NCBI GenBank assembly: GCA_049611965.1
Contig: JBMZBC010000008.1
Span: 1-63,025, forward strand
Source: UBA10364 sp049611965
Lineage (GTDB): Bacteria > Bacteroidota > Bacteroidia > Flavobacteriales > Schleiferiaceae
DNA length: 63,025 nucleotides
Reading direction: 5' to 3'
Each line of letters opens with the position of its first letter. Position 1 is the stretch's first letter. The notes below the pieces were generated by a model that was not told where the DNA came from, did no database searches, and saw only the letters and a list, made by a program, of their open reading frames with translations. The translations under genes were made by a program, and so were the position numbers. This document shows, one piece after another, positions 17,908 to 27,252 of this stretch.

Positions 17908-19219
17908 ATTTCTCTGTTGTGAGCAATGTACCCATCAGTTGGTACAAGGCAATCTGTGCATTAACGGCCCTAAACTGGGCTGAAGATTTTCCGTTTTCTG
18001 CGGCTAACCAGGCCAGCTGAGCTTGACGCTGCTCCAAGGAGGAAGCTTGGCCAAGGCTGTAGAGCTCATTCACTTTAAGCATGCGCTGGTTCGCAACCTC
18101 AGCGTTGTCCGCTTCAATCTTGGCTACAGCAGCCGCGTTGTTGAATGCACGAACCGCATTCTTTACCGTGTTCTCGATAAGCTCCTGGGTTTGCGCTTCT
18201 CGATGCTCTGCTTTCAATACTTCGAGCTTCGCATTCTGACGCTGCGTGCGACTTTGGAAACCGCTAAAGAGATTGTACTGTACGCTTATGCCTGCATTCA
18301 AACCGGTCTGTTGTGAAGCTGCTAAAAACCCTGCTTCTGCTTGGCTTTGATTTAGGCCATAGCTCGCTTGGGCTGCAATGGTTGGGAAGAGCGTCGCCTG
18401 TTGCAACTGCTGTTGGATACGAGCAGTCTCTGCTGAAATTTCAGCCAGCTGCAAAGCCGTATTGCCGGCACGCATAATCTCGAGCGTTTCCTCCTCGTCG
18501 AAGTGCTCCTCCAAGTTCAATCCTGTCTGATCAGAAACAGTAAATGCATCTTCATATCCAATGAATACTGCAAATGAATTCTTGGCCGATTCCAACTGCG
18601 TCTGCGCCTCCATCAATTCTACCTTGTCGCGATTCATGTCCACTTTCGCGGCCATGAGGTCCGTTGAATTTGATCCGCCAAGCTCGTTGGTCAATTGTGC
18701 CTTATCAAAACGCTCTTTGCTAATATTGAAGTTCTCTGCTGCCGTTGCTACCGTGCGTTGCAACAATGAGATGCCTGTGTATTGCGACCAGACCTGGGCA
18801 ATGGTATTTTCCATGGCCTGCCTTTGAGCGAGGTCTGCTGCTTTTTTAGCACTATTCAATAATTGGTAACTGCGTTGTATGCGGCCTCCTGCAAACAATA
18901 CCTGGCTCACGCCCAACGACGCGTTCTGTGAAAGCGACTCCGCGCCTTCGACATCTTGGGTCTGTCCCGTAGCAAATTCAAGATTTGAATTCTGATTGCT
19001 GTAGTTGGTACCTGCCGAAGCTGTAAGGGTAGGTAGCCGACCTGCATTACCCTGTGTAGCAGAATTTGACGCTTGCTCAGCATCTAAGCGAGCAATGTGC
19101 AAATCGTGGTTGTGCTCCAATGCCAAGCTCAATGCATTGTCCAATGTCAACACATTCTGTCCGTAGCTGCTCCAGCCTAGAAGCAGAGCTGCGGCGATGA
19201 AGATTCTCTTATTCAGCAT
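17906..19219 (-). CDS. tolC: TolC-family outer-membrane channel
   Basis: Outer-membrane exit duct for the RND pump encoded upstream. It has 437 residues with a signal peptide (MLNKRIFIAAALLLGWSSYGQ). Two outer-membrane-efflux repeats are visible: the first starts LTLDNALSLALEHNHDL and the second is around LFPTIAAQASYGLNQSQ and SVQYNLFSGFQSRTQRQ. Long alanine/glutamine-rich helices form the tunnel. The start overlaps the end of the pump gene by 11 bases. Confidence 0.92.
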   Translation of the reverse strand: MLNKRIFIAAALLLGWSSYGQNVLTLDNALSLALEHNHDLHIARLDAEQASNSATQGNAGRLPTLTASAGTNYSNQNSNLEFATGQTQDVEGAESLSQNASLGVSQVLFAGGRIQRSYQLLNSAKKAADLAQRQAMENTIAQVWSQYTGISLLQRTVATAAENFNISKERFDKAQLTNELGGSNSTDLMAAKVDMNRDKVELMEAQTQLESAKNSFAVFIGYEDAFTVSDQTGLNLEEHFDEEETLEIMRAGNTALQLAEISAETARIQQQLQQATLFPTIAAQASYGLNQSQAEAGFLAASQQTGLNAGISVQYNLFSGFQSRTQRQNAKLEVLKAEHREAQTQELIENTVKNAVRAFNNAAAVAKIEADNAEVANQRMLKVNELYSLGQASSLEQRQAQLAWLAAENGKSSAQFRAVNAQIALYQLMGTLLTTEK

Positions 19220-22200
19220 TGTTTAATTCTTTAAAGTATTGTTCACTCTTCATTTCCTTGATGGCCGGCTCGACTTCTTCGCGAGTAGGCTTCTCATTCG
19301 TCCAGATGTGGCGAATCAAAACGCGTGCATCATTCACTAAGGCCATCATCGACGGCAGGACCACGAGCGTCAACATCGTCGCAAAACCAATTCCGTAAGC
19401 AATAGCCACCGCCATCGGTATGAGGAACTGTGCTTGGAAGGAGGTTTCGAAGATGAGCGGCGCCAGACCAGCAATAGTAGTCACAGTGGTTAGGAAGATG
19501 GCACGGAATCGGCTGATACCTGCATTAAAAATGGCATCGTACACCTTCTCGCCACTCTTCACATTGATGTTGTATTTGCTCACCAATACCAAACTGTCGT
19601 TCACGATAATACCGATGAGTGCCACAACCCCTAGGAAGCTGAGGATAGACATTGGCATACCGTGCAACCAGTGCCCCCAAGCGACCCCGGTTAAACTGAG
19701 CGGGATAAGCAGCATGATTACTATGGTTTGCACCAATGAACGGAAGGTAAAGGTGATGGTCAAAATAATCAGGAAGAGAATCAGCGGCATCACGGTTTGT
19801 GAGCTGTCTTGCGTCTTCTGGCTCTCTTTCTGTTGGCCTTCGTAACGTGCGGTCACTGATGGGTACTTTGCAAAAATTTCAGGCAAGATATCAGTCTTGA
19901 TCTGCGAAAGTAGCGCTGGCGCTGAGCCGTTAGGACTGCTCAGATCGCTCTCCACACGGTATTCGCGCTGCCCGTCAAGGTGGTTGATGTTCACCGTTCC
20001 CCTTTCAATGGTATAGGTGGCCAATTCCCTTAACGGCACATTTCCCTGTGGTGTAGTGATTAATAATTCCTCCAAATCCCACAATTGCTTGCGGTCCTTT
20101 TCGTCCAAGCGCACCCATACTTTCACCTCGTCCTCACCGCGTTGCAAGCGTTGCACCTGCGCCCCGAAGAAGGTTTCACGAACCTGGGTCATAACTGCTC
20201 CTGGAGTAAGCCCCAAATAACGAGCCTTATCGGTCAACTCAAGGCTCACCTCACGAATTCCTTTCTGGTCGTTGTCAATTACATCGGTCAGGGCGTCCAT
20301 GAGTTTAAGTTTTGCCTTAAGCGCCTCCTTGGCTGCCTTGAGTTCCACGAGGTCATAGCTGACCAGCGAAATTGAAATAGGCTTACCAAAGGCCTGAACG
20401 CCGCCAAAGCTCACATTGTCTGCACCTTCAATCTCCCCTGCAGCCTTACGGATGTCGTTTTGAATGAGGTAAGAAGGCGTTAATCTAGTCTCACTATCTA
20501 GCAAAAGGACGTTAAGACGCGCTTTGGAAGAAATTGGGCCGATGTTCTTTTGAATGGCACGAACCACATCGAGGCTATCCTCACGTTCGCTTTTGTATTG
20601 CTCATTTACCTTCCAAACGGTAGCTTCAATATGGTCGATCCACTTCTGCGTCACCGCCTCATTGGTGCCCGCTGGCATATCTAAACTGATGTTCAAATTA
20701 TCACGCTCGATGAATGGAAAGAATTGGGTCCGAATGATACCGCCACCAATGGCCCCAAAGGTCACAAACATGATTGCGAAGAAGAAGCTAATGGTGATGA
20801 TCTTGTTATGCAAAGACCAACGTAAGAACGGGGCATAGATCTTATCTCTAAACCTAAACAACGCCTTCGTCGCTGCGCTTTGTACCGGGTTCATCTTCGC
20901 GTTGCGCTCCAACTTTGCGTGGCTCAAGTGGGTCGGAAGGAACAAGAGCCCCTCGATCAAAGAAACTGCCAACGTCGCAATTACAATGAACGACATTTCT
21001 GAGAAGAAGTCTCCGGCTCTACCGTCCAAGAAGAAGAACGAAGAGAAGGCAATAATGGTCGTCAAAACGGCACTCACTACCGAAGGAATAACCTCAACGG
21101 TACCGTCCAATGCAGCACGAAGTAGTGGTTTTCCGCGCTCAAAGTGCGCATAGATGTTCTCCGCGATGACAATTCCATCATCCACGAGAATACCGATAAC
21201 CACGATCATACCGAACAGCGAAATAACGTTGATGGTAATGCCGAAATAGGTCGCCAAAATGAACATCCCGGCAAATGAAACTGGAATACCAATGGCTACC
21301 CAGAAGGCCAATCGGAGGTTTAAGAAAAGCGTCAATAGAATGAGTACAAGGAAGAATCCAAGCAGCCCATTCTCAAAGAGCAAGTCTTTACGTTGCTGCA
21401 GGGTTACCGAGAAATCGGTGATGACATCGAGCTGCATATGGTCGTTGCTCGCATTGTACTCCTTCACGTAGTTGTTCACGAACTCACAGGTGCTCAACAA
21501 ATCCTCTTGGTCGGTATTGTTTACGCTAATCTCAACAGAATTGATCCCGTTGAAGGCTGCTCTAGAAGGGCTGTCGGCCCAGCGGTTGCGGACCTCACCG
21601 ACATCCTTCAGTCGAATTGTTTGTCCTGAAGGGCGCGTAAATACTACAATGTTCTGAAGATCCTTCGCGTCATACTGCTTGTTGCGTGAGCGAATTAACA
21701 TCTCTTCTTGGGTACCCTTAATAGTACCTCCTGTGATGTCTAGGTTGGTTGTGCGTAATGCATTAGCAATCTGAGACAAGCTCAGGTCGTATTTGCGCAA
21801 GGTGCTTTTGTCCAAGGCAATCTCAATTTCCTCGTCCGGGAATCCGCTCAAGGAAACTTTGGAGATGCCGTCTTGTAGGCGCAGCTCCTGCTCTATTCTG
21901 CGTCCTTCTTGCTTCAAACTTATAAGGTCAACTCCTTCACCAGTGAGCGCTACGCTCATAGCGAGCGTTCTGTTCTCGCGTTTTGCCACACGAATTGGCT
22001 CCAAACCGGTGGGGAAAGAAGGCACGCTCTGTACGGCATTCTTAACGTCCTCCAGCACAAGGTCTGTGTCGTAGCCCTTAATAACTTTAACATTGATAGA
22101 GGCCCGATTCTCGTTCGAGGTAGATGTGTACTGCTCCACCCCGGTCAAGCCCTTGAGGTTTTGCTCAATCTTGTTCACTACACCCTCTTCAATCTCCTCA

Positions 22201-22370
22201 GGGGAGGCACCCGGATATACCGCGCTGATGGTGATATCACGGCTCTCCACCAATGGAAAGAAGGTAGTGTTCAGCTTTCCGTAGCTGATCCAACCGAAGA
22301 AGAAGAACCCAATCAATAGGGCGTCTACCCCAACGGGATATTTGATAAAAAATTCAATTAATCTCTTCAT
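19209..22370 (-). CDS. RND-family efflux pump inner-membrane transporter
   Basis: AcrB/AcrD/AcrF-type proton antiporter of 1053 residues, the usual length. TM1 is at the N-terminus (VDALLIGFFFFGWISYG); large periplasmic loops lie between TM1-2 and TM7-8; the TM4 proton-relay aspartate pair is in VVIGILVDDGIVIAEN; the second half has PLSLTGVAWGHWLHG and GIIVNDSLVLVSKYN. It lacks the extra charged residues that mark heavy-metal pumps, so an organic substrate is more likely, though the substrate cannot be read from sequence. It is preceded by the adaptor gene and followed by tolC, making a full tripartite system. Confidence 0.93.
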   Translation of the reverse strand: MKRLIEFFIKYPVGVDALLIGFFFFGWISYGKLNTTFFPLVESRDITISAVYPGASPEEIEEGVVNKIEQNLKGLTGVEQYTSTSNENRASINVKVIKGYDTDLVLEDVKNAVQSVPSFPTGLEPIRVAKRENRTLAMSVALTGEGVDLISLKQEGRRIEQELRLQDGISKVSLSGFPDEEIEIALDKSTLRKYDLSLSQIANALRTTNLDITGGTIKGTQEEMLIRSRNKQYDAKDLQNIVVFTRPSGQTIRLKDVGEVRNRWADSPSRAAFNGINSVEISVNNTDQEDLLSTCEFVNNYVKEYNASNDHMQLDVITDFSVTLQQRKDLLFENGLLGFFLVLILLTLFLNLRLAFWVAIGIPVSFAGMFILATYFGITINVISLFGMIVVIGILVDDGIVIAENIYAHFERGKPLLRAALDGTVEVIPSVVSAVLTTIIAFSSFFFLDGRAGDFFSEMSFIVIATLAVSLIEGLLFLPTHLSHAKLERNAKMNPVQSAATKALFRFRDKIYAPFLRWSLHNKIITISFFFAIMFVTFGAIGGGIIRTQFFPFIERDNLNISLDMPAGTNEAVTQKWIDHIEATVWKVNEQYKSEREDSLDVVRAIQKNIGPISSKARLNVLLLDSETRLTPSYLIQNDIRKAAGEIEGADNVSFGGVQAFGKPISISLVSYDLVELKAAKEALKAKLKLMDALTDVIDNDQKGIREVSLELTDKARYLGLTPGAVMTQVRETFFGAQVQRLQRGEDEVKVWVRLDEKDRKQLWDLEELLITTPQGNVPLRELATYTIERGTVNINHLDGQREYRVESDLSSPNGSAPALLSQIKTDILPEIFAKYPSVTARYEGQQKESQKTQDSSQTVMPLILFLIILTITFTFRSLVQTIVIMLLIPLSLTGVAWGHWLHGMPMSILSFLGVVALIGIIVNDSLVLVSKYNINVKSGEKVYDAIFNAGISRFRAIFLTTVTTIAGLAPLIFETSFQAQFLIPMAVAIAYGIGFATMLTLVVLPSMMALVNDARVLIRHIWTNEKPTREEVEPAIKEMKSEQYFKELNNAE

Positions 22371-22377
22371 GGCTCCC

Positions 22378-23014
22378 TTATTTCACAGGTACAACAACCA
22401 ATCCCGCCGCCGCTTTCAGCGTCGGCTCGTTCACCAACGTAGCACCATTTGCTACGCCACGAACAATCACTTCGTTGTCTAACCATTCCACAACCTCAAC
22501 CTCGTTCTTTGCCAAAACGCTGTCACTTTCGATCATGTACATGTACTTATTGTCAAAGACCATTGACGCGGGTAGCTTCAGGGCATCCATTACGGCAATA
22601 CCTTGAATTTGACCAGTCAGGTACATGCCTTCGCGCAAAGCTGAACCACGCACTGTGGTAATAATATTGATGCTTTGCGAAGCCGCGTCCACCACTGGAG
22701 CTATTCTCGAGATGGTACCCGTCCAATCCCCTGCGATATCTGGAGAGCTGAAAGCCACCTTTTGCCCCACGCTTAACTGGTCGGCATAACGAAGACTCAC
22801 AGCACTGCGCAATTCATAGCTGTCGGTATTTACAAAGGTTCCCAAGGCGCGTCCTGGACTCACTAGGTTACCCGGCTTTACGTTCGCCGCAGCCACAACT
22901 CCATTAAAAGGTGCAGTAATGCTAAACTTTGCAAGACGCTCCTCAGCGCTCTTGGCTTGGAAGAAGGCGCCTTGAATGCCACGGGCAATCAAAAACTTCT
23001 CGAGCTTGCCTTCG
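22378..23014 (-). CDS. RND periplasmic adaptor, C-terminal part (5' end lost in assembly gap)
   Basis: Membrane-fusion protein linking the RND pump to TolC. The frame is open from the gap edge to the stop at 22378, giving about 212 residues: end of the hairpin and lipoyl half (SAEERLAKFSITAPFNGVV, KPGNLVSPGRALGTFV), beta-barrel domain (ELRSAVSLRYADQL, GKVAF-like SVGQKVAFSSPDI) and the membrane-proximal domain ending GLVVVPVK. An apparent TTG start at 22992 is only the first possible start after the gap; reading continues open upstream of it to the gap. Signal peptide and roughly 150 N-terminal residues are missing. It ends 7 bases before the pump gene. Confidence 0.85.
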
Positions 23015-23113
23015 NNNNNNNNNNNNNNNNNNNNNNNNNNNNNNNNNNNNNNNNNNNNNNNNNNNNNNNNNNNNNNNNNNNNNNNNNNNNNNNNNNNNNN
23101 NNNNNNNNNNNNN
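23015..23113. other. Assembly gap (99 N)
   Basis: A run of 99 undefined bases separates the marR 5' part from the adaptor 3' part. The missing coding sequence (about 150 codons of adaptor plus the end of marR) cannot fit in 99 bases, so the run is a placeholder rather than a measured length. Confidence 0.98.
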
Positions 23114-23531
23114 TGATTTGTCGTAATGTTTGCTCTGTAATTTCTCGAGCTTCTTTTGATATTCCTTTGAAAGCCAATTCTGTAATGTCCACAGCCGTTT
23201 CATCAATGACCCTCATCACTGATTTCCCTTGCTCAGTGAACACCAAGAAATTCTCTCTTTTGTTTTCTGGATTTTGCTCTACGGCTACGATGTCCGCCTC
23301 CTGCAACTCCTTGACCATACGGCTCACTCGGTGCCGATCCACCTCAAGGAGTTCCACAAGGGCTCCTTGCTGGACATGACCGCCATTCAACACCATTTTT
23401 CCCAGAATAGGCAAGGCGGCCGAATTAATATGCAGCCCTTCCTTTTGGAGCTCAGAAACCATGATGTTTCTCAGGTTTTTATGAGCTCGCCCTAATAGAT
23501 ACGGAAGAAAATTGGTGATGTTCGAGGTCAA
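23114..23531 (-). CDS. MarR-family transcriptional regulator (3' end lost in gap)
   Basis: About 139 residues are visible from a TTG start at 23531 (no ATG or GTG in frame upstream before non-coding sequence). The winged helix spans roughly residues 30-100: INSAALPILGKMVLN, then LVELLEVDRHRVSRMVKEL as helix-turn-helix and VEQNPENKRENFLVFTEQG as wing; the dimerising C-terminal helix is cut by the gap. It is the first gene of the RND efflux operon, the standard arrangement for a local, effector-relieved repressor. An inverted repeat 20 bases upstream is a likely operator. Confidence 0.85.
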
Positions 23532-23551
23532 GGCGCTAAGGGTGTTTGAAC

Positions 23552-23575
23552 AATTGTTGCATAATTACAACAATT
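23552..23575. promoter_or_regulatory. Candidate MarR operator
   Basis: AATTGTTG (23552-23559) and CAACAATT (23568-23575) form a perfect inverted repeat with an 8-base spacer, so the half-sites are 16 bases apart, suiting a MarR dimer. The minus-strand spacer reads TAATTATG, one mismatch from the TAnnTTTG -7 box, so binding would block the promoter. Autoregulation is inferred. Confidence 0.6.
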
Positions 23576-23603
23576 AGGCCATAATCGTTCACGCAAAACA
23601 TCT

Positions 23604-23643
23604 TTTTAATAAAAAATCCCGGGCCACCATGTGCCCAGGATTT
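23604..23643 (-). terminator. Intrinsic terminator downstream of tetR
   Basis: On the minus strand AAATCCTGGGC (23643-23633) pairs with GCCCGGGATTT (23624-23614) with one internal mismatch and an 8-base loop, followed by a T-rich stretch. It ends the tetR transcript before the marR-efflux operon. Confidence 0.75.
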
Positions 23644-23702
23644 CGTGTTATAACCTCAATGAAAATCAAACAATATTCGTTGAGATTACAAATCTAATCA
23701 AT

Positions 23703-23724
23703 AATGAGTAATTACTTACTCATT
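23703..23724. promoter_or_regulatory. Palindrome overlapping the tetR stop codon
   Basis: AATGAGTAA (23703-23711) and TTACTCATT (23716-23724) form a perfect 9-bp inverted repeat with spacer TTAC. The arms contain AGTAA/TTACT, which also occur in the palindrome at the tetR start, but the two sites differ in spacing. It could be a second TetR-binding site or a chance hairpin at the gene end. Confidence 0.4.
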
Positions 23725-24246
23725 GAGCACCAATTCCCGCATTCCAGCTGCAATGGATTCGACTATACCCATGTGACCCAATGCACCCGATGCCAACATT
23801 CCTTCTTGTGCACTGATTAAAGTCCGCGCTACATCCGTCGGTTTTCCATGTCCTATAGCGCCTAAGGCCCAAGCAAGTCGCTCCAGCAATACCGCATAAC
23901 GCAACTCATGATCTATACCCAACTCCTGGGAAAGTCGAAGTGAGGTAATCCACATCTTGGCACTATCCACATACTGTATAGTGTGCACTGAGTAGTCTAT
24001 AAAGGCACGAAGGAGGTCTGCAGGATCTTCTGCTGAAATAAACTGTTGAATTTCATTCTGATAACGCTCATCGCTTTGTTGGAGCAATTCTTCCACCAAA
24101 CCGCGCTTGTTCTTAAAATGCCGAAATATAAGGCCTTCACTCACGCTTGCCGCTTGGGCAATACGGGCGGTAGAAGTTGCTGCATACCCTTTTTCAGAAA
24201 ACAAATCTAGGGCAGCAGCTATGATGTCGTCGCGCTTATTAGACAT
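23716..24246 (-). CDS. TetR/AcrR-family transcriptional regulator
   Basis: Protein of 176 residues with the TetR helix-turn-helix in the first 50 (IIAAALDLFSEKGYAATSTARIAQAASVS split as helix 1-3, then EGLIFRHFKNKRGLVEELL). The C-terminal ligand domain is all-helical and not recognisable further. A perfect palindrome overlaps its own start codon, suggesting autorepression. It stands alone between polA and the marR/RND operon on the same strand; it may control that efflux operon, but no evidence beyond proximity is visible. Confidence 0.88.
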   Translation of the reverse strand: MSNKRDDIIAAALDLFSEKGYAATSTARIAQAASVSEGLIFRHFKNKRGLVEELLQQSDERYQNEIQQFISAEDPADLLRAFIDYSVHTIQYVDSAKMWITSLRLSQELGIDHELRYAVLLERLAWALGAIGHGKPTDVARTLISAQEGMLASGALGHMGIVESIAAGMRELVLNE

Positions 24247-24265
24247 AGTAAGTAATCACTTACTA
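24246..24265. promoter_or_regulatory. Candidate TetR operator at the tetR start
   Basis: TAGTAAGT (24246-24253) and ACTTACTA (24258-24265) form a perfect 8-bp inverted repeat around AATC, overlapping the last base of the tetR start codon. A near-consensus -7 box on the minus strand (TATATTAG, 24271-24264) touches it, so a bound repressor would cover the transcription start. Confidence 0.65.
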
Positions 24266-24307
24266 ATATACCACATTTCACAACGTTCTGACGTTCTCCT
24301 AGAAAAT

Positions 24308-27139
24308 TTAATGTGCTTCGAGCCAATTCGCTCCGGTTCCCACCTCTGCAACCATAGGAACAGCTAGGGAAACAGCCGCTTCCATTTTTTCAATGACCAA
24401 TGATTTTAAAGCCTCTAATTCCTCAATACGAGCGTCAAAGACCAATTCATCGTGCACCTGCAGAAGCATTTTTGACTTCATATTGGCATCACGCATGGCA
24501 CGATCAAGCTCAATCATGGCAAGTTTGATAATATCTGCTGCAGACCCTTGGATGGGTGCATTGACCGCGTTGCGTTCGCTGTGTCCACGAACTACTGCAT
24601 TACGGCTATCAATATCCTTTAAATAGCGACGTCGACCTGTGATCGTTTCAACATATCCCTTATCACGAGCAACAGCCACTTGCTTATCTATGTACTCCTT
24701 GATGCCTGGGTAAGTTCTGAAGTATCCGTCAATGGCTGCTTTCGCTTCCTTACGGCTCATGTCGGTCTGCTGGCTCAATCCAAAGGCGCTTACCCCGTAG
24801 ACAATTCCAAAATTGACCGTTTTTGCATTCGAACGCTGTTCTCGAGTCACTTCTTCAGGAGCCACCTCAAACACCTTTGCTGCAGTAGCACGGTGAATAT
24901 CTTCGCCGTTTTTAAAAGCACTAATCATTGCCTCATCCCCTGCTAGTGCTGCAATTACACGGAGCTCAATCTGGCTGTAATCTGCCGCCATGAGTATGTG
25001 CTCTTCATTGGCTGGCACGAACATCGCACGCACCTTACGGCCGTTTTCGGTTCGGATCGGAATGTTTTGAAGGTTTGGATTGGTTGAAGACAATCGGCCC
25101 GTCGCAGCGACTGTCTGATTAAAGCTTGTATGTATTCTTCCCGTCTTCCCGTGAACCAATTCTGGCAAGGCGTCTACATATGTGCTCTTCAACTTCTTTA
25201 ACTCTCGGAAGTTGAGGATATGCTCGATAATGGGATGGCTCTTGCGCAATCCTTCAAGAATCGCCTCTGACGTGGCATATTGGCCGGTCTTGGTTTTCTT
25301 AGGCTTGTCCGAGAGCTTTAAGTCATCGAACAACACCTCACCTAACTGTCGCGGGGAGCCTACATTGAACGGACGGCCTGCCATCTCGATGATCTCGCGC
25401 TCCAAACGAACAATTATATCACCCAATTCTCCACTATAGGTATTCAAAGCATCTACATCCACCTTAATGCCTTCGCGCTCCATACGAGCGAGCACAGGTA
25501 CAAGCGGCATTTCAATATTGTGGAACACCTTATCTACGCCTGTTTCTGACAGTTTTGGCTCAAAAACCTGCTTGAGTTGGAACGTAATATCCGCATCTTC
25601 TGCAGCATAGTCAAGCACCGCAGCCGGTTCGATATCCCGCATGTTTTTCTGATTCTTTCCTTTCTTACCAAGGATAGACTCAATGGAAATGGTCTCATAA
25701 TTTAGATACGTCTCTGCGAGAATATCCATATTATGGCGCATGTCGGGCTGAATCAAATAATGGGCGATCATGGTATCAAACAATGGCCCCTTCACCTCAA
25801 CGCCATAGTTCATCAAGACACTCAAGTCGTATTTGATGTTTTGACCAATTTTTTCACCGGCGCTTTCCCAGAAAGGTTTAAACGCCATGATCCGCTCTTC
25901 GGCTTCGGCTCTATCCGCGGGCACAGGAACATAATACGCCTTACCGGCAGCAAACGAAAAACTCATGCCCACCACTTCCGCATCTAAGACGTCCAAGGAG
26001 GTCGTTTCCGTATCAAAAGCCACTGAAGATTTTTCAGCCAGTAAGTAGGCCAACTGCCTTGCCTCCTCTATAGTTTCAACGAGTTGATAAAGGTGGTCGG
26101 AATTGGCCACAGAGTTTCTTGAACTTACCACCGTAGCCTCTTGTGTTGGCGCATCGTCTCCTCCGAACAAACTCATTTGATCGTTGGAGGTAAGCTTTAC
26201 TTTTTTTGTTGGCGTTGGGGAAGCTGCGGCCGATTCCTCACCGGTTCTTTTTAATCCCAATCGACGGCCAAGCGTTCTAAACTCAAGCTCTTCGAAAATG
26301 TCCATCAGACCGTCCTGGTCCCACGGGTCTCTGGTCAATCTTTCCGGTGCCAGATCAATAGGCACCTCAGTGATGATCCGCGCCAATCGTTTCGACAAGA
26401 TGCCCAGCTCGGCATTATCGCGAATCTTCTCACCCAACTTTCCCTTGATCTCATCGGCATGTGCCAAGGTTTCTTCTAGCGAACCGTATTGCTTCAACAG
26501 CTTGCTCGCTGTTTTTGCCCCTACTCCGGGTAAACCGGGGATATTATCAACAGCATCGCCCATCATTCCTAAGTAGTCAATAACCTGTTGAACATTATCG
26601 AGGTCGAACTTCTCACAGACCTCAGCCTCGCCCCAAACCTCGGGAGGATTTCCCCCGCGTGCCGGGCGGTACATAAATATATTCTCACTCACCAGCTGCC
26701 CGAAATCCTTATCAGGTGTCATCATATAGGTGGTGAAACCTTCTTGCTCCGCCTTTTTTGCTAGGGTGCCTATAACATCATCCGCCTCATAGCCTGGTAC
26801 ACCTAAGGCTGGAATTTTGAATGCCTCCAAAATTTTATGGATGTACGGAACAGCCAGTTTAATGGCCTCCGGGGTAGCATCTCTATTCGCCTTATACTCT
26901 GGGAAGATTTCATGACGCTCTGTCGGCTGCGGCAAATCAAAACAAACAGCGATATGAGACGGATTCTCCTTACTTAATAGATCCAATAGTGCGCTGGTAA
27001 AACCATAAATCGCAGAAGTATCTAAACCGCCTGAAGTAATTCGTGGATTCTTCGCGAAAGCGAAGTATGCACGAAAAATAAGCGCGTAAGCATCTAATAA
27101 AAACAGCTTCTTTTCAGCTGCAGGAGTGTCTTGACCCAT
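24308..27139 (-). CDS. polA: DNA polymerase I
   Basis: Replication and repair polymerase of 943 residues with three domains. Residues 1-300: 5' nuclease (LFLLDAYALIFRAYFAF, DKDFGQLVSENIFMYRP, IPGLPGVGAKTASKLL). Residues about 350-530: 3'-5' exonuclease with intact acidic residues in AFDTETTSLD, GQNIKYDLSVL and DYAAEDAD, so proofreading should be active. The rest is the family A polymerase: motif A MAADYSQIELRVIAAL, motif B RSNAKTVNFGIVYG, motif C QVHDELVFD. It is monocistronic or followed only by tetR. Confidence 0.97.
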   Translation of the reverse strand: MGQDTPAAEKKLFLLDAYALIFRAYFAFAKNPRITSGGLDTSAIYGFTSALLDLLSKENPSHIAVCFDLPQPTERHEIFPEYKANRDATPEAIKLAVPYIHKILEAFKIPALGVPGYEADDVIGTLAKKAEQEGFTTYMMTPDKDFGQLVSENIFMYRPARGGNPPEVWGEAEVCEKFDLDNVQQVIDYLGMMGDAVDNIPGLPGVGAKTASKLLKQYGSLEETLAHADEIKGKLGEKIRDNAELGILSKRLARIITEVPIDLAPERLTRDPWDQDGLMDIFEELEFRTLGRRLGLKRTGEESAAASPTPTKKVKLTSNDQMSLFGGDDAPTQEATVVSSRNSVANSDHLYQLVETIEEARQLAYLLAEKSSVAFDTETTSLDVLDAEVVGMSFSFAAGKAYYVPVPADRAEAEERIMAFKPFWESAGEKIGQNIKYDLSVLMNYGVEVKGPLFDTMIAHYLIQPDMRHNMDILAETYLNYETISIESILGKKGKNQKNMRDIEPAAVLDYAAEDADITFQLKQVFEPKLSETGVDKVFHNIEMPLVPVLARMEREGIKVDVDALNTYSGELGDIIVRLEREIIEMAGRPFNVGSPRQLGEVLFDDLKLSDKPKKTKTGQYATSEAILEGLRKSHPIIEHILNFRELKKLKSTYVDALPELVHGKTGRIHTSFNQTVAATGRLSSTNPNLQNIPIRTENGRKVRAMFVPANEEHILMAADYSQIELRVIAALAGDEAMISAFKNGEDIHRATAAKVFEVAPEEVTREQRSNAKTVNFGIVYGVSAFGLSQQTDMSRKEAKAAIDGYFRTYPGIKEYIDKQVAVARDKGYVETITGRRRYLKDIDSRNAVVRGHSERNAVNAPIQGSAADIIKLAMIELDRAMRDANMKSKMLLQVHDELVFDARIEELEALKSLVIEKMEAAVSLAVPMVAEVGTGANWLEAH

Positions 27140-27252
27140 GAGTGGAAATATTGAAATCGGAAGTTAGCTACTTCCCACTTAAATAACGAGTTTTGTGGAC
27201 GGAAAACAATACGCTACCCATGGCGTTGATACTCAGTATACATTCAGATATT

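Noticed and set aside
22929..23379. Plus-strand frames running through the N run
   Set aside because: They exist only because N reads as open codons; they contradict adaptor and marR on the minus strand.
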